From Scytalidium lignicola (Eukaryota; Ascomycota; Leotiomycetes): a DNA stretch of 64,000 nucleotides. The notes under the pieces were generated by a model. It saw only the letters and a program-made list of their open reading frames with translations, did no database searches and had not been told where the DNA came from. The DNA lies in contig NCSJ02000118.1 of NCBI GenBank assembly GCA_002812745.2, positions 57,530-121,529 on the forward strand, written 5' to 3'. This document shows, one piece after another, positions 1-9,688 of this stretch (position 1 is the stretch's first letter; the number at the start of each line of letters is the position of its first letter). A program made the position numbers and the translations under genes.

Positions 1-144
1 ATGAAGATCCCCTAATTGCGGAAATATCAAAATTCATCTCTTATCTGATTGCGACGGCCTCCTTTGATGCCAAGTTGCCTTATGTCCATCCATTTCTCGC
101 ATAGTACAATCAATCGATTTTTGTTCCCGCCGTGCTGAGGAGGC

Positions 145-2334
145 ATGGAGGCTTCTCCGCTCACTCAGCAAGCACGACCTTTGGTTTTCCAGGCAAAGAT
201 TGTAGAGTTATATGAGGCTCTATTCAAGGTAAACCCACAGTCACAGCAATGCAGGCCAATTGCTAATTCTCGACATGCAGGAAGATGACGACCTTGAGAA
301 ATCGGAAGGCTTCTGGCGCGAGTTCTTTCTATTGAAGCCGGACAAAGCGAGGCTGAGACGAATCCTTGATGATTTAAACCCTGATGACCTCTTACATCTT
401 CATGTACGATTCCCTCAAAACATTGCGTCTTGGTGACTTTAGAGTCTGATTTGGGAGAGCAGGCGCAAACACAACAACTCTTCTCCAGGGCAGTTGTTTG
501 TATTAAAGCAGGAAATGCACCGGCCGACGCACACGCCCTCGATGTAAGACTGAACATCTTCTGCGCGAGAGCCAGGCTGACAACACAAGACCACAGCCGC
601 ATTTTTTAGCTCCGTTCTCACTAAAAAGTACACCAACCCGAGCTCCGACATCATCAATGTTTTGGCTGGCTTGGATAAGGTTGATGCTGTATTTACGGAT
701 TTCGTTGCTGCGCTAGACGCTACGATAAGAACGGGAAGAAGTTGTGAGTAGATTGCTGTATTCGCGATGGTAAGTGTATGCTGATACTAGGACAGTGGAT
801 ATTCGTCAAAAGGCTTGTGAGTCTGCGCTATCTATAGTCTCTGGCGCATATCAGACTAGTATTTTATCCTACTTCACACATCGGGATCTTTTCCCAGCTT
901 TAATGAAGGTATGAAATCCATTTTTCCTAAGAGAGCTTCAGCTAAATACGTCAGTTTATACAAGAGTCAGATACTACATCACGCGCATTCGAACCGTTTG
1001 TCCTGCTTGGCCTTCTAGCCAACTATAATAAATTCGAATTCCAGAACCCTTACCGACTACGACTTGATGACTTTGTGAACGAGGGTACAATACAGAAAAT
1101 AATACGTTCCGTGGGGGCAACAAGTGTAACGTCACGTGCAAGATATATTGCTTTACAAGATGACATTCCAGAGGGATGGACACTGAGTAGCACCTTGGGA
1201 ATGATTGGACTGGGCGGGCTTACACCAGGTTCTCGGCCTTCCACCCCAGTTCTAGACCCGGAAGTGGCCAAGGAGAAGTTTTCAAAATTGTAAGTCAACC
1301 AAGCTCAACGAGATTCAGTTACGTTAACAAGAAAAACAGGCCCGGAAGTGAAGCAGCAATTCTGTTAGCCACATACGACTTTGTCCAGGCAAACAAGCTC
1401 TTCTGCTTCAACTTTGTCTCCCTACCAGCACCTGACAAGAACACGGAATCACCTATTGCCAGCTTTCTATCTCTCACCTCTTATCTCTTACAACATGCTT
1501 ATTTATCTACAAGGACGTCTCTATATTCCTACATAAATCTGCTGATTATACGGATCCTAGTGGAAGATCAGGTACTGTGTAAGCGAATATGCGGCGAGGA
1601 GAGCAAAGTTGCTATTCGATTATGTCGTCAGAGGCAACCTTACCTACCTATAGTTAGAGGAGATAGAGTGCTAGCTGCTAGCATCCTAGATATCATGATT
1701 GACGGGTTAAATCATAACCTTCGACGACGCCTTGATGTAGACCTCTATATCCTCTATGTTGACATTATTCTCCGACTCATTTCACATCTGTCTCGATCCC
1801 GAACTCGTCTCATTTATCATTGGTCGGAGCTTTTCAGGTCACTCCTGTCCCTCATACGGTTCCTCACTAGCTATACGTCTGACCTGAAACACCTTACCCA
1901 CATCGACTTTTTNGCTTGATAACGTCGTGAATCTCATTGCGTTGTCGTTATCAGCGGGAGAGTCATTCCTACCCAGTCCTGCTTCTTACGATGACCTGTT
2001 CTACAAGATTGTCGAGACTGGCGAGACTTTAGTGAAATTCCGAGATAATTATGGCCTAGGAAAACGTAGTGCAAATTCAATAGAAACTTTGATTAGCGTC
2101 AGCGCACACTATCAGCAACTACTTACGGATGGAGCAACAGGAAGGGGAGGAAAGCATTTGACAAGTGCACAGGTTGCGGGGGTTATCAAGCAAGGATATG
2201 AGACACTAAGCATCCAGGCTAAAGAAGGCCTAGATAGTTGGGATAAATACCGGGAAGCAGAAGAGAAATCTTTCTTGAAAAAGATCGCTAGGGCTGCGGT
2301 AACTGATGTCAAGTCACTTATTAGTGAGGCGTAA
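145..2334 (+). CDS. ARMH3/C10orf76-like armadillo protein (DUF1741)
   Basis: I read seven exons: 145-228, 281-403, 460-543, 590-743, 796-908, 955-1289 and 1340-2334, all with GT-AG introns, giving about 628 residues. The N-terminus MEASPLTQQARPLVFQAKIV, followed by FWREFFLLKPDKARLRRIL and DDLNPDDLLH, resembles the start of ARMH3/UPF0588 (DUF1741) proteins. The C-terminus is charged and helical. Animal ARMH3 acts at the Golgi with GBF1 and PI4KB; a similar peripheral Golgi role here is inference. The frame breaks at the N at 1913, where TTT TTN GCT TGA ends one ORF. Skipping that base restores a continuous frame through DFLLDNVVNLIAL to the stop at 2332-2334, so the gene is probably intact and the N an assembly artefact. 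The start at 145 was chosen because it is the first ATG of the open exon and gives the conserved N-terminus. Confidence 0.75.
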
Positions 2335-2453
2335 AGGGCGTTAAAGATTCTGAGTTTTCTTTCAGAGCATGATTGGGAGTCTACATCAAGCTTAAAGCTA
2401 GTCCAGTAGATCTAGCCTTTGAGCTTGCTAAAGAAGAAATGAGTAAATAAGAG

Positions 2454-2557
2454 TACAGTAAAAGGCTGTCGCTGGTTTTTTTATAATTATTTTTAGCAGT
2501 GTCTATTTCTAGACATTTGTAGCTGTGCACCCTTGTCAGGTTGTACTCTAAAGGTAC
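2454..2557 (+). repeat. Repeat copy A, left terminal inverted repeat candidate
   Basis: This stretch begins TACAGTAAAAGG and contains an AATTATTTTTAGC block, then GTGTCTATTTCTAGAC and AGCTGTGCACCC. It aligns along its whole length, imperfectly, with the reverse complement of 4801-4910. The pair faces inward around the zinc-finger gene. The TA-CAGT terminus resembles Tc1/mariner-type ends. Confidence 0.6.
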
Positions 2558-2650
2558 CGCTGCTAATTATCATCGTAGTAAAGCTGATGACTTGAGCAAA
2601 TGGCAAAAAGTATCACGAAACGTGCAGTACAATAGCATCTTGGCTCTTTT

Positions 2651-2746
2651 TACAGTAAAAGGCGAATTAGGTGTCGCGGGGGGTTTTTTTTTGCGGGGTC
2701 TATTTCTAGACCCACCTGTGGCTGTGCACCTACCTAGTTACCTAAG
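2651..2746 (+). repeat. Repeat copy B, direct copy of A
   Basis: This is a second copy in the same orientation as A, starting TACAGTAAAAGGCGAATTAG. It keeps the GTCTATTTCTAGACCC and GTGGCTGTGCACC blocks, but its middle is replaced by a G/T-rich run. It lies about 90 bp inside copy A, so either A or B could pair with the inverted copy at 4801-4910. Confidence 0.55.
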
Positions 2747-2786
2747 AGAGCAAAAATAAGGCGCTAAGGCCACATTTCTGCCATAT

Positions 2787-2861
2787 CACGTGGAAATCGC
2801 CGTCATGCTACCTACTTGATCATCTCCCCAGGTGTGAACAAATTCTCAGACCCATCACGTG
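2787..2861. promoter_or_regulatory. Pair of CACGTG E-boxes upstream of the C2H2 gene
   Basis: CACGTG occurs at 2787-2792 (in ATATCACGTGG) and 2856-2861 (in CCATCACGTGA). Both read RTCACGTG, the Cbf1/bHLH-type consensus. They lie 225-300 bp before the proposed coding start. Function is inferred. Confidence 0.35.
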
Positions 2862-3085
2862 AAAGAGGCCACACACTCTACTGTAACAGGACTTGAAGGC
2901 CTCACTAGGTTGCAAAATCCAATCGCAATCAGCTATGCAGCCCTACACAACCTTAGCCCCTGTCAGTGGCTCTCATCGGCGCACATCACTGGCCCCTCCC
3001 CCACGAAAGAGGCCTTCCACACGTTCTCGAGGTCCTATCTGAGAGGCCGGCCACACCAATACTTAATCACGCCTGACGTCCTGCA

Positions 3086-4135
3086 ATGTCGCGTTCTTTT
3101 CTCGGATCATTTCTTTTCTCTTGGGACAATTGTTGTACGTATCTCAATCCAGCCTATCCCAAACCCCCAGCTTTATGTGTGCCATTTCTTAACACTCTTA
3201 CAGTCTAACACACTTCGCGCACTGCGGAGGGACACCTCCGCTTGCCACAACATTCAGCGAGTATGTCAAAGTGATCAAGTTCAATCAAGTAACCTTGAAG
3301 ACAACTTCTTTCCAGCCAGTCTTAAGAATTTCTGCCGAACGGGACCGGCAGAATTTGCTTGCTGGGATGGAGTGTCTTCTGGACTACTTGAAAGTCTCGA
3401 CCACTATGGGCTGGGATCGTGGGATATTGGTGCCGAGGAGGACGGGTTTGGTGGATGGAGTAGGACGGATTGGGACAGGATGGTGTTGGGAGGCTGGGAC
3501 ACAGCGCAACCAGCACAAACCACCGTAGAAGACGGACACGATACGACCGCGATTCAAGCGTGGGATATACTAGAATTGGAAATACCGGAGGAAAGCGCAG
3601 AGGTGGCTTGTATGCTACCTGACCTAACTTTCGATTCCAACACGCCATCATCGACTTTGACAAAACATACAAACCTGGTTCTAGACGACAGCTCGGCGAG
3701 GCCTGGTTATGATAGGCCAGCAAAAGGCGTGGTTACTAAGGCAAGTTCAGCACAGGATACAGCATCTTCAGCCGACGAGTGGCTCTGTGAACATCTAAAC
3801 TGTGGCAAAGCATTCAGACATCGCTACCAACTCAAGTATGTTAGGTCTTTAGGGGGAATTCTCTTTGTCATATCAAATTTCTTATGCAATCGCTGACCTT
3901 GGGAAGTCGACACAGAAAATGTCACATTAAGCCATACAAATGTCTCGAGCCGTCTTGCGCGTGTCGAAAAAATACCTTCTCACTACAGAAAGACCTTGTC
4001 CGACATCAAGCTATGCACAATGGGCACCGCTTCTACTGCCCTCATGCTAGATGTAGGCGTGCGTTAGGCGGTCCTGGAGGAGGTTTTACCAGGCATGACA
4101 ATATGAAGAGACACATTGCTACACAGCATCCTTAG
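3086..4135 (+). CDS. C2H2 zinc-finger protein
   Basis: The 3' half is clear. An exon open to the GT at about 3837 is followed by an intron of about 70 bp (donor GTATGTTAG, acceptor GGGAAG at about 3906) and a last exon ending at 4135. Splicing CTCAA to TCGACAC makes a first finger C-x4-C-x12-H-x3-H. It is followed by C-x4-C-x15-H-x3-H and C-x4-C-x19-H-x4-H, the last ending MKRHIATQHP. Upstream is an acidic, tryptophan-rich stretch (GLGSWDIGAEEDGFGGW, then GGWDTAQ) that could be an activation domain. The 5' structure is uncertain. The ATG at 3086 would need an intron (donor GTACGT at 3135) to reach the downstream frame, and a longer open frame from 2859 has unconvincing protein. It is probably a nuclear DNA-binding regulator. 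The gene lies between inverted repeats at 2454-2557 and 4801-4910, which suggests mobile-element cargo. Confidence 0.6.
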
Positions 4136-4441
4136 GTAGGATTCGAAGTTGATGCCAATGTTGGATTCCCGGCATCCCAGTTCTTTACATAGTGGTCTGC
4201 AATATACCTGAACTAGAGCCCAGACCTTAATTGGTTTTGGGTTCTCTTTTTTAGGAGGATCTGCAGATAGCACTCTATACGTTTTTACCAGCACGTAGTC
4301 CCGGCGTTGCATTATTTATACGTTATTAGGAGTTATATTTAACACCTTTTTTAGAACCCCCTCTCATTGCCTGCGGTAGTTGCATTTTTTCCAACAGAGA
4401 ATCACAGGATAATGTCAATGCTCGGGCAACGTTGAGGGAAG

Positions 4442-4503
4442 GATCTCAGGCTTGGACTGGTAATCCACCTCACGACCAGCAGTGAGGTTCACGGCCTGAG
4501 ATC
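4442..4503. other. Nested inverted repeat (hairpin-forming)
   Basis: A perfect 10-bp outer arm, GATCTCAGGC (4442-4451) with GCCTGAGATC (4494-4503), encloses a perfect 7-bp inner arm, ACCTCAC (4467-4473) with GTGAGGT (4482-4488), around an 8-base loop. No coding sequence overlaps it. The role is unknown. Confidence 0.5.
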
Positions 4504-4800
4504 AGGTCATTGGGGGAGTCATGGATTTCTGGATTTTGGTATTTTTTTTCTCTCTTAGCCAGCTACCGAAGAAGGAGCCAGGAGATCAGCGTTGAACTTA
4601 CAGCCTATTCAATGATTGTTATTGTTATGGGGACTATATTGTACAGGATAATAAAGTGGAGAAATGATCTTTGATTATATGTGTTCGAGGGGATCCTTAA
4701 GATATCTTCCTTCTTTATTTAACCATAATATACTAATGATGTTGCATGGCCTAGAAAAGTCTTAAGTCTTAAGCAACAAGGATCTTTGACCTTTGGAGGC

Positions 4801-4910
4801 ACCTTTCGTGTACAACTGGCCAGGGGTGCACAGCCATACGTCTGGAAATGGACACCCGCTAAAAATAATTAACTAAAAATTTAGCGGCACCCAGTTTACC
4901 TTCTACTGTA
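4801..4910 (-). repeat. Repeat copy C, right terminal inverted repeat candidate
   Basis: The reverse complement starts TACAGTAGAAGG and carries the same ordered blocks as copy A: AATTATTTTTAGCGG, GTGTCCATTTCCAGAC and GGCTGTGCACCCC, then a TTGTAC and AAAGGT tail. It also has its own short palindrome (CCGCTAAA with TTTAGCGG). It ends CTACTGTA at 4910, so a TA dinucleotide bounds both ends of the 2454-4910 interval. Confidence 0.6.
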
Positions 4911-6221
4911 CGGAAGGACACCAAACTTTCGCATTCCGAAAATCCTAGGGCGCAAATAGGTGGATAGAAACGGTTAACCGATGGCTCCAAAGATTCAAAG
5001 AATGCCAAATTCTAGAGAATAACGTGCTATGAAATACTAAGGTTCTAGCAAGAAAATATTAACCCATATACTCCGGCTCATATTTGCAAAGAATATCATC
5101 TGGTGCGGGATGATTATGATTTGTGAACATTCTAGTTAATGTTTGGCGCTCGTGACCGAAGCGAGAGAAATGTATTTGGAACGGACCTTTTTTCCAGGAA
5201 GGTTTCTAATTGCGACACATCCAGCTCTCCTACAGCGAATACATGTACAGATATACCAAGCAACAGCATATGCAGAGTTGAATATTGCATGCAGGTACTG
5301 GAGAAACAGTTGTTCTTTGGGTCCGATGGCGTCACAGTGCGTTGTTTTGATATCGGTGGGTGAATCACAATAGTGTTGTTCATTCACGCCAATATTCGCA
5401 ACTTTTATCAATCATTTGCGCTAGAACAAAAAGTCACTTTCATTTCAGCAAAAGCCAACATCTTCCGAAAGGCGTAGATGACTAAATCCTCTTCTCATTG
5501 CTGTCTCAGGTACCCTCGTGCAAGTGTTCCAATATGTGATTCTCGGGGGCTGCAAACCCAAAGCAGTGATTTTGGGGGAGCCACTTGGCAACTCTCTTTT
5601 GCAAAACGACAAGTGTCGAAATTAGAACTCATTTTGAATCTGCTGGTCGACAAACTATGACAGTGGTTTCAGATTAGAGCTGGAAAATAAGCTGCTAGGC
5701 GCTAGAATGCTTGCGGCTTCATAATGGTGGACTGGGATAGAATTGAGTGGTGAGGAGCGCTTTATCGCTAACGACACTAAGCGCCTATTTGTTGGCCGCG
5801 CTTCAGCGACAAAGGAAATCGAGTCAACACCCCAGTTCTGCCAAAAATGAGCGCATGTCATACGCTTTTTGTTGAAACAAAGCCTCTTTAGACATGTTTC
5901 TTGTTTTGGCGGCTTTCTTCGGTTTGGGAGGATCATGTCCGGGGCTGTGTCGGTGAGCCATTCTTAAGTATGTGTGGTTCCCTTTTGTCGACCATTCCAT
6001 TGTCCTGCTTATTCACTCAACTATTGTCTCAATCACTCATGTCTATTCACGAATTTCCTTTGTGATAGTCTTTTTTCCCTTTTGTTTATTTAACCTATAC
6101 CGCTGTTACGTTGTCTTAATATTGCACAATCGAATTAATCTTCTCTCGATTTTGTCCTTTCGTCACACTCTAGTCAAAACGAGAAATCAGGATTTCTTCT
6201 TAGAATTGACCATTTATCAAA
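4911..6221. other. Intergenic upstream of PRM1
   Basis: About 1.3 kb with no convincing gene. Short overlapping open frames near 5130-5410 occur in several frames with no recognisable protein. The last 250 bp before PRM1 is pyrimidine-rich on +, as expected of a fungal promoter or leader. Confidence 0.5.
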
Positions 6222-8462
6222 ATGTCTCCACTGGATGGACTCAGAAATTTTATTGCTGCGCATACAGAAGTTTCCTCTGCGAGGAACCAACAAGACCAAG
6301 GCTTTCCAACTATACCTTCCTCTCTCAACGACACTAATCACGGGATGAGAGACTACTATACAAACCGTGGTCTTCCACCGAATACCGCTCCATATTATAC
6401 ACCGTACCTTGGCCTTAGTTCACGACTATCCCAAGTATGGCTCAACCGTTGGACAATCCTTCTCGCGTTAATTATATGTCGTCTTCTACTGGCTACCAAA
6501 GATCTCGATTACGACCTTGCCAATGCAAAGACCGAAGCCCTGTCAGCTTGCACCAGTGTTGAGAATGTTGGGAGTGCAATGGCTTCCATGCCACACTATC
6601 TCTCTAGTGGTGTCAATGCTCTAGCTGCTGATGGAATTACCAAAGCCTTTGGAGGATTGATGGATATGCTGATGCTTTCTGTCACTGCGATTGAAGAGAT
6701 TGTCCTGTTTGTTATCAATATGATGACATCTACCTATGTTTGCCTGATCACTCTGGCTGTCTCTGGAAGCTTACATGTTGCCATTGACATGATTGAGGAT
6801 GCTGCTGCCGCCATCAACAAATCCATAACCAGCATAACTGGTGATCTATCCAGTGACCTGAATTCCTTCCAAAATGCATACAACGACTTCGTTGGTAGCT
6901 TCAGTGGTGTTCCACTAGTAGGAAAGGCGATACCGAAGCTGAATCTAACCACACAGATAAACGAGTTGAATGCCATCACAGTCGATCCGAGCTCGTTGGA
7001 TGCAGATCTAACCAAGCTTAATTCCTCTATTCCGACGTTTGCGCAGGTGAAAAATTTCACGGATAACGTGATTTCCTTCCCCTTCGAGCTTGTGAAGCAA
7101 CAAATCAATGGATCATTGGCGAACTATACTTTCGACAAGAGCATCTTCCCTGTGGCACAAAAACAAGCCTTAACATTTTGTTCCGATAACTCATCTATCA
7201 GCAACTTCTTTGATAAGCTTGTGGAACTTGTGCTCACAGCAAAGAAGATATTCATTATCGTGCTCACTATCTTGGCTGTCTTGGCCTGTATCCCTATGGC
7301 CTACGCAGAAATCCGCAGATGGCGTACTATGCGACAACGCGCCATCTTGTTACAGAATAATTCGTTTGATCCAATGGATGTTATATATATCGCTTCGCGG
7401 CCGTACACCACCACCGCGGGAATCAAGGCAGCATCTAGGTTCAAGAGCACCAAGAATCAAATCCTAACTCGTTGGTTCGTAGCTTATATTACCTCCACTC
7501 CAGCACTATTCGTGCTGGCTCTCGGTGCTGCAGGGCTTTTCAGCTGTCTTTGCCAGTATATCCTCTTGAAAGCCGTTGAGAAAGAAGTTCCAGCGCTTGC
7601 TGATGAAGTTGGAAGCTTCGCCGACAAGGTTGTAAAGGCTCTGACCAACGCTTCCGAACAGTGGGCTTTAGATTCAAACTCAATCATCAATTCTACCAAT
7701 ACTAAGGTCAATTCGGATGTGTTTGGATGGGTGAACGTTACCACCACGGCTCTTAATGACACACTCAACGCATTTACCGATGAGATGTCTAGTGCGCTTA
7801 ATGCAACATTCGGAGGAACCATACTCTATGACCCTATCACCGAAGTCCTAAATTGTCTGATCGGTCTTAAAATTGCGGGTATTCAAAAGGCTCTGACATG
7901 GGTGAGTGACCATGCATATGTCACTTTTCCCGAGTTTCGTTCGGATGTCTTCTCCCTTGGAGCAGAAGCTAGCATAACGAACGGCTCAGCTACAGATTCT
8001 TTCCTGAGCTCTCCTGGAAATGTAGCCAGTGACGACATCACGAATGCTGTTGTCAAAGTAACCAACAAACTGGAAGATGGAATTGCAACTGAAGCCGTTA
8101 TCGCAACCTGCTTAATCGGTATCTGGTTCTTCGTAGCACTCATTGGACTTATTCGCGTCTGCATAGCAAGCAAGCGTAAGGATAAGACACGTGGTGAAGG
8201 TGGTCCCATCCGATACACGAGTCAAAACGGAGCGCCACCCGCCTTCTCGGAGCATTACGATGCGGCAAACTTCCCACAGTTTGGCGAGCATGTCTCATCA
8301 TCGCACCTTCAATCTAGTGATGATGATACCGCGTGGGCTGCCGGAGGAATAGCGGTTGCCAATGAGAAGGTCGGGCATGTCCACAGGAGTGTCGAAGACA
8401 GCGTCAAGCCTGGACACGAAAGATCTTCTAGCCATGGTTTATTATTAGATGGGAAACGATGA
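6222..8462 (+). CDS. PRM1: Plasma membrane fusion protein Prm1
   Basis: A single uninterrupted 746-residue frame starts at an ATG in context AAAATGTC. The order of hydrophobic segments matches fungal PRM1: about residues 73-90 (RWTILLALIICRLLLA), 145-185, 335-360 (IFIIVLTILAVLACIPMAYA), 425-450 and 625-650 (CLIGIWFFVALIGLIRV). Between them are large Asn-rich loops with many N-x-S/T glycosylation sites. The C-terminal tail is cytosolic and hydrophilic. PRM1 is a dimeric multipass glycoprotein that helps plasma membranes fuse during mating or hyphal fusion, and the length and topology fit the family. The gene stands alone, with long non-coding flanks on both sides. Confidence 0.93.
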   Translation: MSPLDGLRNFIAAHTEVSSARNQQDQGFPTIPSSLNDTNHGMRDYYTNRGLPPNTAPYYTPYLGLSSRLSQVWLNRWTILLALIICRLLLATKDLDYDLANAKTEALSACTSVENVGSAMASMPHYLSSGVNALAADGITKAFGGLMDMLMLSVTAIEEIVLFVINMMTSTYVCLITLAVSGSLHVAIDMIEDAAAAINKSITSITGDLSSDLNSFQNAYNDFVGSFSGVPLVGKAIPKLNLTTQINELNAITVDPSSLDADLTKLNSSIPTFAQVKNFTDNVISFPFELVKQQINGSLANYTFDKSIFPVAQKQALTFCSDNSSISNFFDKLVELVLTAKKIFIIVLTILAVLACIPMAYAEIRRWRTMRQRAILLQNNSFDPMDVIYIASRPYTTTAGIKAASRFKSTKNQILTRWFVAYITSTPALFVLALGAAGLFSCLCQYILLKAVEKEVPALADEVGSFADKVVKALTNASEQWALDSNSIINSTNTKVNSDVFGWVNVTTTALNDTLNAFTDEMSSALNATFGGTILYDPITEVLNCLIGLKIAGIQKALTWVSDHAYVTFPEFRSDVFSLGAEASITNGSATDSFLSSPGNVASDDITNAVVKVTNKLEDGIATEAVIATCLIGIWFFVALIGLIRVCIASKRKDKTRGEGGPIRYTSQNGAPPAFSEHYDAANFPQFGEHVSSSHLQSSDDDTAWAAGGIAVANEKVGHVHRSVEDSVKPGHERSSSHGLLLDGKR

Positions 8463-8784
8463 TGGGATCAGGAGAAGGCAGGGAACATAAAATGAGAGGT
8501 TAATAAAAACTAAGGACGATCCTATATCCTCCCAACGCATTTGTAATATCAGACTGGATTAGGTGTATTTGGAGTTTGGGAGGCTGAAGTTTGAAATTAT
8601 ACAGCTATATCATGTTTTTTCAGCTACTTTTCTTTACGATTTGATATGCGTGATATATGCATAGATAAGCCTACAAACCATACTTTTGCTTTTATTCTTA
8701 ACAAGTTCCATGACTGGTGAATATCTAGCTTCAGTGACTAATGCTAGATCCTCTGCTAGGTATAACTGGTGAAACTGGCTTATA

Positions 8785-9660
8785 GGTTAATTCTCCCTCT
8801 GGAGACAAAAGCAACCTGTCAGTTTTATCCTCCTGCTGCAACAGTAGCACACCAATCTTTCATTGCACCAGCCTTTGGTGCATAACGGAAAAAACCAATG
8901 ACAGAGCCATTTTCTTTCCAAATAGCACTTCCACACATACCATCTGGAAGATTTTGTGATGCATCCTATCCCATGTATAACCACTCTATAAAGATTCATT
9001 GCCTATAGCACCTACTCTGATGAGCTCGTCGTCTAAGTGCATCATAAAAGCTTCACCCAGATCTCGTCATTGAAGCCTTGACCGCAGCAGGGATGGCTGC
9101 TGGATCGGTAGTGTGAATAGACTCTTTACATATCTATTCAAAAGAAGCTATTTAGTTAAACTGCATAGAATACAGACAGGTAGCAATTACTTATCAACTT
9201 AAAGAACCTGATACTCAACATTGTACCAGAATAGTCAATTATTCTGCAAAGTCATCCAAGTTAACGGTTAAGTTTGCTGAAGGATTATTTTGCTCAATTT
9301 TGCGGTAAATTTCAGTGATCGGTAGGACTAGGATTTAACGTTATAATAAGTTAGTAGTAAAAAACAACAACTTTGTGATGGCCATCTAGTATCCGATATT
9401 TCGTGTTATCATGGTTGAATATCACAATATTGAAATGGACATCGTCTATTTTACCTGTCATTAGTAGCTTTTCTTACATCGATTGGAGGGAAAGATATAT
9501 GAAACTACATATCTCTTTGCTGAAACTGTGAAGGTATACTTTGGCGAAAATCCAGTACGGTACATAATCAGATACTTTCCTCCATGAGCCATAGTTCTCC
9601 TCTGGTCCAAAGCGTTCAGGATGTTACGACAGTCGGTTGTCTTCTCGGAGTATTTCAAAT
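8785..9660 (-). pseudogene. Decayed coding relic, family not identified
   Basis: Read on the minus strand from 9660 downward, separate protein-like blocks appear in different frames divided by stops. These are HPERFGPEENYGSWRKVSDY then VPYWIFAKVYLHSF (about 9630-9490), DDVHFNIVIFNHDNTKYRIL (about 9450-9370), EIYRKIEQNNPSANLTVNL with DDFAE (about 9320-9240), and LPDGMCGSAIWKENGSVIGF then FRYAPKAGAMKDWC (about 8960-8830). The last resembles short MCGSAIW/FFRYAP modules I associate with repetitive fungal genes; that is memory, not a search. No intact frame spans them. It could be the decayed 3' part of the same locus as the Cys-motif gene just upstream on the same strand. Confidence 0.5.
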
Positions 9661-9688
9661 ACCCTATATTTTTCTTTTAAAAAAAGAT

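Noticed and set aside
5132..5411. Overlapping open frames on both strands
   Set aside because: Four frames are open at once over the same 270 bp, which indicates low stop density rather than coding.
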